Positions 8,032-14,863 of a stretch of DNA of 36,981 nucleotides are shown here, one piece after another (position 1 is the stretch's first letter; each line of letters begins with the position of its first letter). Location: positions 1 to 36,981 of the forward strand of contig NZ_SRHZ01000013.1 in assembly GCF_004684085.1 (NCBI RefSeq), given 5' to 3'. The notes beneath the pieces were generated by a model that saw only the letters and a program-made list of their open reading frames with translations, was not told where the DNA came from and searched no databases. Source of the DNA: Stenotrophomonas maltophilia. Lineage in GTDB: Bacteria; Pseudomonadota; Gammaproteobacteria; Xanthomonadales; Xanthomonadaceae. A program made the translations under genes and the position numbers.

Positions 8032-9059
8032 TTTCTTCCCGTGGCCGCAAGGTGCTGGCCGCGATGGCCATGCTCGGTGGCGTGCTGCTGGCGCAGCAGG
8101 CCAGTGCGGCGTGCCGTATCCAGATCAACGGATTCGTTGCGCAGGACGTGCAGATGGACATGGGTCAGATCGTGATCCTGCCCAGCACGCCGGTAGGTGG
8201 CGTGATCAAGGAAATCAGCGTGCCGATCAACCAGCAGAACAGCGTTGCGCGCTGTGACTACTGGTACGGCGGCTACTCCACCGGTGAGTACGTCAACGCA
8301 CCGCAGAAGCGACCGGTGGCCGGGTTTGCCAACGTCTACGAGACCGGCGTCGCCGGTGTGGGCATCCGCCTGTTCCGCGACTCCGGCGCGATCCAGACCT
8401 ATTACCCGCACTCCATCAATTTCGCCGCCAACGCGACCATCTCGCTGATCGGCGGCCAGTTCCGCATCCAGCTGATCAAGACCGCGGCGCAGACGGGTTC
8501 GGGTGTGATCGCACCCAACGGCCGCTTCACCACCTACTACTTCGATGGTGATGGCCCCAGCCGCCCGGTGTTGACCTCGACGTTCAGGGGTTCGGGTACC
8601 ACCGTGGTCAGCCCGACCTGCGAAGTGCAGGCCGGCAGCCGCAACATCGCCGTCGATTTCGGCAGCGTGCCCAACACCACCTTCACCGGCGTTGGTTCGC
8701 GTGCGGTCGACCGTGACTTCGAGATCCGCCTGAACTGCCAGGGCAGCAATGTTGCCGCCTACCAGAGCAAGATCGGCATCCGCCTCGATGCCGACCAGGA
8801 CAGCTCGAACATGCCGGGCGTGCTGAAGCTCAGCGCGGCCACCAACAGCGCCACCCGCATCGGCATCCAGATGGTCCAGCGTGATGGCAGCACCGAGCGC
8901 GAAGTGCGTTTCGGCCAGACCGTCAACGTGGGCACTACCGCTCCGGGCACCAGTGTCATGGCCCTGCCGCTGCGCGCCCGTTACGTGCAGACCCAGGCCG
9001 GCACGGTCGGTGCCGGTGTCGCAAACGGCCAGGCGACGTTCACCATCCAGTACGAGTAA
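8022..9059 (+). CDS. Fimbrial tip adhesin, two-domain
   Basis: A 345-residue secreted protein and last gene of the fimbrial operon, the usual place of the tip adhesin. Residues 1-29 form the signal peptide (ending ASAA). The first half (about 30-195) is a lectin-like domain without a recognised fold, with cysteines near residues 31 and 85. The second half (from about TCEVQAG, residue 203, to FTIQYE) is a pilin domain with its own cysteine pair, the donor-strand acceptor for the next subunit. The start ATG at 8022 lies inside the usher gene. MrkD-like tip adhesins have this design; the receptor cannot be predicted. Confidence 0.85.
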   Translation: MPMISSRGRKVLAAMAMLGGVLLAQQASAACRIQINGFVAQDVQMDMGQIVILPSTPVGGVIKEISVPINQQNSVARCDYWYGGYSTGEYVNAPQKRPVAGFANVYETGVAGVGIRLFRDSGAIQTYYPHSINFAANATISLIGGQFRIQLIKTAAQTGSGVIAPNGRFTTYYFDGDGPSRPVLTSTFRGSGTTVVSPTCEVQAGSRNIAVDFGSVPNTTFTGVGSRAVDRDFEIRLNCQGSNVAAYQSKIGIRLDADQDSSNMPGVLKLSAATNSATRIGIQMVQRDGSTEREVRFGQTVNVGTTAPGTSVMALPLRARYVQTQAGTVGAGVANGQATFTIQYE

Positions 9060-9097
9060 GGCGGCCCCAGGCCGTCGCCATCGCTAGGTTCCGCCGC

Positions 9098-9124
9098 AAC
9101 GTCGCCTGTTCCGCAGGCGGCGTT
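9098..9124 (+). terminator. Hairpin ending the fimbrial operon
   Basis: An 11-bp stem with one G-U pair and a 5-nt loop (AACGTCGCCTG, loop ttccg, CAGGCGGCGTT), 38 bp after the adhesin stop. No clear T-run follows, so termination strength is uncertain. Confidence 0.6.
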
Positions 9125-9134
9125 GACTGCGTCT

Positions 9135-9224
9135 TGATCTTCCAACGATGAAGATCAGTGCCACGACGCACGTACAACCACATGAATGTGATGTATGTCG
9201 CGAATTTGGAGTTTCCTCATGAGG
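9135..9224 (+). promoter_or_regulatory. Control region with two dyads before wecB
   Basis: The 267-bp gap between the fimbrial and exopolysaccharide operons holds a perfect 8-bp inverted repeat TGATCTTC-caacgat-GAAGATCA (9135-9157) and a perfect 10-bp palindrome CCTCATGAGG (9215-9224). Between them the DNA is AT-richer (ATGAATGTGATGTATGTCG). These are candidate operators for the operon; I cannot name the regulator or fix a -35/-10 pair. Confidence 0.4.
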
Positions 9225-9326
9225 TGACCGTCTCCTGCCTGCGGGTGCTGGACGGGAACGCCGAAAGGATCCAGACGTGGCTACAGCTGCCTGCATTCCC
9301 CCGCGCCGGCCCTCGGGAGCGCTGCG

Positions 9327-10511
9327 GTGAAGGTCCTGTCGGTGTTCGGCACGCGGCCGGAAGCGATCAAGATGGGGCCTCTGGTGCGGGCCCTGGCGGA
9401 GGCTGCGGACATCGAATCGGTGGTCTGCATCACCGGCCAGCACCGGGCGATGCTGGACCAGGTGATGTCGCTGTTCGAGATCACCGCCGACCACGACCTC
9501 GATGTCATGGTGCCCAACCAGACCCTCAATGGCCTGTGCTCCAAGTTGTTCGAACGGCTTGATGCGCTGTACACGCAGGTCCGTCCGGACCGGGTACTGG
9601 TGCATGGCGACACCACCACGGCGATGACCGCCGCGCTGGCCGCGTTCCACCACCGTATTCCGATCGGTCATGTCGAGGCCGGACTGCGCACCGGCGACAT
9701 CCACCGGCCGTGGCCGGAGGAAATGAACCGGCGGGTGATCGATGTGGTCGGCCACCAGTTGTATGCGCCCACGCCCAGCTCGCGCGCCAACCTGGCCGGC
9801 GAACACCTGGGCGGGCAGATCCTGGTCACCGGCAACACCGTCATCGATGCCCTGAAGCAGACCGTAGAGCGCCTGGATGCCGACCCGGCGCTGCGTGCGC
9901 GGGCTGACGAGCCCTTCCACATGCTTGACCCGCAGCGGCGCCTGCTGCTGGTCACCGGCCATCGCCGGGAGAGCTTCGGCCAGGGCTTCGAGGACATCTG
10001 CCGGGCACTGGCCGAGTTGGCCCGGCGGCCGGACCTGCAGGTGCTGTACCCGGTGCATCTCAACCCGAACGTGCAGGGCCCGGTCAACGCCCACCTGGGT
10101 CATCTCGACAACGTGCACCTGGTGCCGCCGCAGGACTACCTGCGCTTCGTGCGCCTGATGCAGCGCGCCGACGTCATCCTTACCGACTCCGGTGGCGTGC
10201 AGGAAGAGGCGCCGGCGCTGGCCAAGCCCGTGCTGGTCATGCGCGATGTCACCGAGCGTCCAGAGGCGGTCGAGGCCGGGGTGGTGACCCTGGTCGGCAC
10301 CACGCCCTCGCGCATTGTCGAGGCGGTCAACGCGGCACTGGCACAACCACCGCACCCGACCCGCTTCGATCCCGATGCCAGCCCCTACGGCGATGGCCGC
10401 GCCAGCGCGCGCATTGTCGCGGCCCTGCACGGCACGCCCCTTCCCGAATTCTCGCCCGGTCTCCGCAGCGGCGGTACCGCCCACCCCCATCCACGCGAAG
10501 TGACGCCATGA
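9327..10511 (+). CDS. wecB: UDP-N-acetylglucosamine 2-epimerase (non-hydrolysing)
   Basis: Interconverts UDP-GlcNAc and UDP-ManNAc in the cytoplasm. The 394-residue product carries the family marks FGTRPEAIK (7-15), HGDTTTAMTAAL (93-104), GHVEAGLRTGD (114-124), RPWPEEMNRR (127-136) and TDSGGVQEEA. Residues D95, E117, E131 and H212 align with catalytic residues of the E. coli enzyme (its D95, E117, E131, H213). The GTG start has GGGAG at 9315-9319. It overlaps the next gene by ATGA, so it is the first gene of an exopolysaccharide operon rather than of an enterobacterial common antigen or capsule cluster. In E. coli, UDP-ManNAc from WecB is reported to feed the NfrB synthase, which fits this arrangement. 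The last ~20 residues are a low-complexity tail. Confidence 0.95.
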   Translation: MKVLSVFGTRPEAIKMGPLVRALAEAADIESVVCITGQHRAMLDQVMSLFEITADHDLDVMVPNQTLNGLCSKLFERLDALYTQVRPDRVLVHGDTTTAMTAALAAFHHRIPIGHVEAGLRTGDIHRPWPEEMNRRVIDVVGHQLYAPTPSSRANLAGEHLGGQILVTGNTVIDALKQTVERLDADPALRARADEPFHMLDPQRRLLLVTGHRRESFGQGFEDICRALAELARRPDLQVLYPVHLNPNVQGPVNAHLGHLDNVHLVPPQDYLRFVRLMQRADVILTDSGGVQEEAPALAKPVLVMRDVTERPEAVEAGVVTLVGTTPSRIVEAVNAALAQPPHPTRFDPDASPYGDGRASARIVAALHGTPLPEFSPGLRSGGTAHPHPREVTP

Positions 10512-12709
10512 CCCAGACCGGCCGCTCTCCCCTGTTTGCATCCGCTGTCGCGTTCGTCCTGTCGGGGGTGGTTGGCAGTGCCCATGCCGCCGACAGCGTC
10601 GCCGGCCAGTTCGCCGAATGGAGCGGCGACAGCACGGTCAGCCGGCAGATGACCCTGCGCGAACTTGGCTTCCGCCAGCCACTGGTGCTGAGCGGGCAGG
10701 AAAGCCAGCGCGAGATCTACCTGCCGGTGCCGGCCGGCGTCGCCACCCGCGACGCACAGCTGCAGCTGGATGGGCGCTATGTGCGCGGCCATGCTGGGCG
10801 CACGTCCGGGTTGTGGTCGGTCGATGGCGATCCAATCGCCGCGCGTTCGATCACCGACGCACAGGGTGACGCCAGCCAGCTGCTGGCCATCGATGGCGAA
10901 CCCCGCCAGAACGGCTTCGTGCGGGTCGGCGTCGGCTGGTGGTCGATCGTGTCCGATTACCAGTGCGCCGACCAGAGTGCGCCGGCCAACGTGCTGCGGC
11001 TGTCGCCGGACTCGCGCTTCAGCTACCGCTTCGACGGCCGCGCCGTGGATACCGTGGCCAAGGCCTGGGGCGCGCTGCCGCCACGGGTGCGCCTGTTGGT
11101 GGACGGCAAGGCCCTGCAGGCGCCTGCCTACGATGCGGCCTGGCGCATCGGTACCGCGCTGCAGGCAGGCGGCAAGCAGGTGCAGGTGGTGGCGCTGCCG
11201 AAGGTCGGTGACAGCGTCGACCTGACCGGCATCAATGTGCCGGCCAGCCTGCAGGGCGTGCCGGCCTATGCCGCGCTGGCTTCAGGGGAGCGGGCATACG
11301 CGATCAAGGATCTGGCCGAAGTCGGTGCGCTGCTGTCGCTGCGAGACAGCGGGCCCTTGGCCGCCGATGTGATGATCGGCAGCGATGCGCTGCGGGCCGG
11401 CGTGCGCGCGGCACTGGATGCGCTGGCCGCACAGGTTGCCACCGCTGGCGCCGACGCGGGCACGGCGTTCACCGCGTGGCGCGGTACCGACATGGGCGGC
11501 CTGGAAAAGCCCGCGGCCACCGCCTCGGTCAGCGTGGTGGTCGTTGCCGGCCGTCCGACGCTGGTGGTCGACCCGGCGGCGGCGGGCAAGGTTGCCGGAC
11601 TCTTCGCCGAACAGTGGCGCAGCTACGCGCTCGGCCGCAGCCTGCAGGTCAGCGCAGCGGGCACGCCGAAGCTGGACGGCGACCAGGTGCTGCTGAGCCG
11701 GCTCGGCAACATCGCCGGCACGATGGATGTCGTCACCCGCGCCGACCGCAGCGCCACCTTCGACCTCGGCGCGTTGTCGGCCGACGGGCGCCTGCCCGAG
11801 GAGGTGGTGATCGATGTTTCGGCGGCCCCCAATGCAGCCGGGCAGGGCGCGGTGGCCACGATCCACTTCAATGACTACCTGCTGGGCGGCAAGGTGCTGT
11901 CGGCCAACGGCCAGCCGCAACGGCTGGCGGCCAAGGTGCCGGCCTACGCGCTGGCGGCGCGCAACGAGATCCGCGTCAGTTTCCTCCGCCAGCCGGCACG
12001 CCCCTACTGCCACGATCCGGCCACCGCCTATCCGGTCTCGATCCTGCCCAGCAGCCACCTGACGCTGGCCAAGCGTTCGCTGGGCAGTGATTTCGTCGGC
12101 GCCAGCAGCCAGCTGTCGCGCGGCAACCAGGTGTTCGTGCCCGCCACGTGGCTGCAGGATGCGCCGGCATCGCTGCGCAAGGTGATCGCGGTGGCCAGTG
12201 CAGTGGGCGCCTCGCCGGAGGCGTCGGAACTGAAGGTGGTCGATGCCGGTGCGGCAGTCAGCCCGGGTGCGCCGTGGCTGGCCTTCGGTGTGGCGCCGTC
12301 GGGTGTCGATGTGGCCGGCCTGAAGGACGGCCACCTGCTGATCGGCGGGAAGCCGCAGCCGCTGCTGGATGTCAGTGGCTTGGACCGCGCCGCAGTGGTG
12401 CAGGTCGGCACCTCCGGCGGCCAGCTCGGCGTGCTGTACAGCGATCTGGGTGCGCAGGCACCGTCATTCGGCGCACCGTTCCGGCTGCTGCGCGGTGATC
12501 TTGCGGTGCTCGACGGCAGTGATGCCGTGCGCGAGTTCGATCGCCAGGATCCTTACGGGAGCCGCGTTGCCCAGGATGGCAATCCGCAATCGAAGTGGGA
12601 ACGGCACATGGTCTGGTTGCTGCTGCTGGTCGGCGTGATCGTGTTCGCGCTGCTGGCCGCCCGCGTCACCCAGGTGCGCCGCCGCAAGTCCGCCAATACA
12701 GGGCACTGA
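10508..12709 (+). CDS. BcsB-like periplasmic exopolysaccharide synthase subunit
   Basis: A 733-residue secreted, membrane-anchored protein. It has a signal peptide ending SAHA (about residue 27), a long periplasmic beta-rich body, and one C-terminal transmembrane helix (about 702-720, VWLLLLVGVIVFALLAARV) followed by a basic cytoplasmic tail. That is the architecture of the BcsB subunit of cellulose synthase, which guides the emerging polymer and stabilises the synthase. The start LRELGFRQPLVLSGQESQRE and FHFNDYLL-like segments (IHFNDYLLGGK) also resemble BcsB. It overlaps wecB by 4 bp and is 6 bp from the NfrB-like gene, so it is probably that enzyme's partner. E. coli nfr has no such gene as far as I recall. 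Exact partner contacts are inferred. Confidence 0.82.
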   Translation: MTQTGRSPLFASAVAFVLSGVVGSAHAADSVAGQFAEWSGDSTVSRQMTLRELGFRQPLVLSGQESQREIYLPVPAGVATRDAQLQLDGRYVRGHAGRTSGLWSVDGDPIAARSITDAQGDASQLLAIDGEPRQNGFVRVGVGWWSIVSDYQCADQSAPANVLRLSPDSRFSYRFDGRAVDTVAKAWGALPPRVRLLVDGKALQAPAYDAAWRIGTALQAGGKQVQVVALPKVGDSVDLTGINVPASLQGVPAYAALASGERAYAIKDLAEVGALLSLRDSGPLAADVMIGSDALRAGVRAALDALAAQVATAGADAGTAFTAWRGTDMGGLEKPAATASVSVVVVAGRPTLVVDPAAAGKVAGLFAEQWRSYALGRSLQVSAAGTPKLDGDQVLLSRLGNIAGTMDVVTRADRSATFDLGALSADGRLPEEVVIDVSAAPNAAGQGAVATIHFNDYLLGGKVLSANGQPQRLAAKVPAYALAARNEIRVSFLRQPARPYCHDPATAYPVSILPSSHLTLAKRSLGSDFVGASSQLSRGNQVFVPATWLQDAPASLRKVIAVASAVGASPEASELKVVDAGAAVSPGAPWLAFGVAPSGVDVAGLKDGHLLIGGKPQPLLDVSGLDRAAVVQVGTSGGQLGVLYSDLGAQAPSFGAPFRLLRGDLAVLDGSDAVREFDRQDPYGSRVAQDGNPQSKWERHMVWLLLLVGVIVFALLAARVTQVRRRKSANTGH

Positions 12710-12715
12710 TCCACC

Positions 12716-14863
12716 GTGGACGGTCTGTTCTGGAACATCCAGCTGGCCAACTATTACGCCGTCCTGGAAACCACGGCGGCGGCGGTGGCCGTGCTGATCC
12801 TGATCTCCAGCCTCGATGACCTGTTCATCGATGTCTGGTACTGGGTGCGCGAGAGCTGGCGCGCGCTCACCATCAAGCGTCGCGAAGCGTACCGGCCGCT
12901 GACCCAGGAAGATCTGCTGCAGCGGCCGCAACAGCCGCTGGCGATCATGGTGCCGGCATGGATGGAATACGACGTCATCGCGCAGATGGTGGAGAACATG
13001 ATCAACGTGCTCGACTACCGCGAGTACGTCGTGTTCGTCGGCACCTATCCCAACGACCCGCAGACCATCGATGAAGTGGAGCGCATGCGCCGCCGCTACA
13101 AGCGCCTGCGCCGCGTGGAGGTGCCGCACGATGGGCCGACCAGCAAGGCCGACTGCCTGAACTGGTTGATCCTGGCCATCTTCGATTACGAGAAGCGCCA
13201 CGACATCGAATTCGCCGGGGTGATCCTGCACGACAGCGAGGACGTGCTGCACCCGATGGAACTGCGCTTCTACAACTACCTACTGCCGCGCAAGGACATG
13301 ATCCAGTTGCCGGTCACTTCGCTGGACCGCGAGTGGTACGAACTGGTGGCCGGCGTCTACATGGACGAATTCGCCGAATGGCACGCCAAGGATCTGGTGG
13401 TACGCGAGAGCGTGTCCGGCATGGTGCCCTCCGCAGGCGTCGGTACCTGCTTCTCGCGGCGCGCGCTGCTGGCGCTGAGCGCGCAGACCGACAACCAGCC
13501 CTTCAACACCGACAGCCTCACCGAGGACTACGACGTGGGTGCGCGGCTGGCGGCGATGGGCATGCAGTCGATCTTCGCCCGCTTCCCGGTGCAGTTCCGC
13601 GTGCGTCGGCCGTCGTGGTTCGGCTGGGGACCGGTGCGCGAGCGTACCCAGCAGATGGCGCTGTGCGTGCGCGAGTACTTCCCCGACAACTTCCGCGCGT
13701 CGTACCGGCAGAAGGCGCGCTGGGTGCTGGGCATTGGGTTGCAGAGCTGGGAATCGCTGGGCTGGCGTGGCTCGCTGGCCACCAAGTACCTGCTGGCGCG
13801 CGACCGCAAGGGCATCATCACCTCGTTCGTCAGCATCATCGCCTACCTCATCTTCCTGCAGCTGCTGCTGTTCTGGCTGTTGAGGATGACCGGGGTGTGG
13901 ACCATGCAGTTCCCCAGCGTGTTCCAAGCCGGTACCTGGCAGATGAACGTGGCGCTGCTGACCACTGCGGCATTGGCGACCCGCGTCGTGCAGCGTTTCT
14001 ACTTCGTCAACCGCCTGTATGGCTGGGAACATGCCCTGATGTCGATCCCACGCATGGTGGTCGGCAACATGATCAATTTCATGGCCACCGCGCGTGCATG
14101 GAAAGTGTTCCTGGCCTACCTGCTGTTCGGCAAGCGCATGGTCTGGGACAAGACCATGCACGATTTCCCCGATGCGGCGCAGCTGGTGCAGACCCGCAAG
14201 CAGCTGGGTGAACTGCTGAGCACCTGGCAGGCGGTCGAACCCGAACACCTGCAGCAGGCACTGCAACAGCAGCACGAAGGTCGACAGCAACCCCTGGGTC
14301 GCATCCTGCTCACCCAGGGCTGGCTGGATGATGAAACCCTGGCCGAGGCCATTGCCTTCCAGGGTGACCTGCAGCGCGCGGTGATCGACGTCGACTACCT
14401 GCGTGCCTGCCAGTTCCCGGTCAGTGCCGAAGCCTGCGTGCAGTGGCGGATGCTGCCGCTGCCGCCGCGCCAGCAAGGAACGTTGCGGCTGGCCGTAGCC
14501 AGTCCGTTGCCCGAAGACGCCTTGGCACTGCTGAAGCAGGAAACCCGCAGCGAGCACATCGAACAGAGCATTGCCCGCGAAAGCGAAATCAACGCCGGTC
14601 TGCGCCTGATCGGCGGCGACCAGCACTGGCACCTGGACAACGTGCCCCTGCTGGGCGACCTGTTGGTGGAAATGCGCCTGATCGATCACGCACGCTTCGA
14701 GATCGCACTGGACGACTACATGCCGCAGCGCGACGGCCGCATCGGCGATTACCTGGTCAAGCAGGGCATCGCCACTGAAGACGCCGTGGCCCAGGCCATG
14801 CAGGAGCAGCGCCGGCGAGCGGCCGCGCTGCAGTCGCCGCCTCCCGGAGCCTTGCCGGCATGA
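12716..14863 (+). CDS. nfrB: NfrB-like c-di-GMP-responsive exopolysaccharide synthase
   Basis: A 715-residue inner-membrane processive family 2 glycosyltransferase fused to a C-terminal regulatory region. One transmembrane helix lies near 13-31. The catalytic domain has HDSED (172-176), TED (269-271) and QKARW (332-336), the synthase motifs. More membrane segments follow near 366-389, 408-425 and 440-470. The C-terminus has two MshEN-like stretches: PLGRILLTQGWLDDETL (526-542) and LLGDLLVEMRLID (645-657) with GRIGDYLVKQG (674-684). MshEN domains bind c-di-GMP. The layout matches E. coli NfrB, reported to make a ManNAc polymer under c-di-GMP control and required for phage N4 adsorption. The start is GTG; the stop overlaps nfrA by ATGA. 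Polymer identity here is inferred from wecB. Confidence 0.9.
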   Translation: MDGLFWNIQLANYYAVLETTAAAVAVLILISSLDDLFIDVWYWVRESWRALTIKRREAYRPLTQEDLLQRPQQPLAIMVPAWMEYDVIAQMVENMINVLDYREYVVFVGTYPNDPQTIDEVERMRRRYKRLRRVEVPHDGPTSKADCLNWLILAIFDYEKRHDIEFAGVILHDSEDVLHPMELRFYNYLLPRKDMIQLPVTSLDREWYELVAGVYMDEFAEWHAKDLVVRESVSGMVPSAGVGTCFSRRALLALSAQTDNQPFNTDSLTEDYDVGARLAAMGMQSIFARFPVQFRVRRPSWFGWGPVRERTQQMALCVREYFPDNFRASYRQKARWVLGIGLQSWESLGWRGSLATKYLLARDRKGIITSFVSIIAYLIFLQLLLFWLLRMTGVWTMQFPSVFQAGTWQMNVALLTTAALATRVVQRFYFVNRLYGWEHALMSIPRMVVGNMINFMATARAWKVFLAYLLFGKRMVWDKTMHDFPDAAQLVQTRKQLGELLSTWQAVEPEHLQQALQQQHEGRQQPLGRILLTQGWLDDETLAEAIAFQGDLQRAVIDVDYLRACQFPVSAEACVQWRMLPLPPRQQGTLRLAVASPLPEDALALLKQETRSEHIEQSIARESEINAGLRLIGGDQHWHLDNVPLLGDLLVEMRLIDHARFEIALDDYMPQRDGRIGDYLVKQGIATEDAVAQAMQEQRRRAAALQSPPPGALPA

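Noticed and set aside
9158..9562. Small frame upstream of and overlapping wecB
   Set aside because: It runs into wecB in another frame, has an Arg/Gly-rich shadow composition and lacks a good ribosome site.
13280..14689. 469-codon minus-strand frame opposite the nfrB-like gene
   Set aside because: His/Gln/Ala-rich antisense shadow without a start signal or family pattern.
10508..14863. A cellulose synthase operon (bcsB-bcsA)
   Set aside because: The synthase lacks a PilZ domain and has C-terminal MshEN-like modules, and wecB and an NfrA-like barrel are linked. There is no bcsC, bcsZ or bcsQ.
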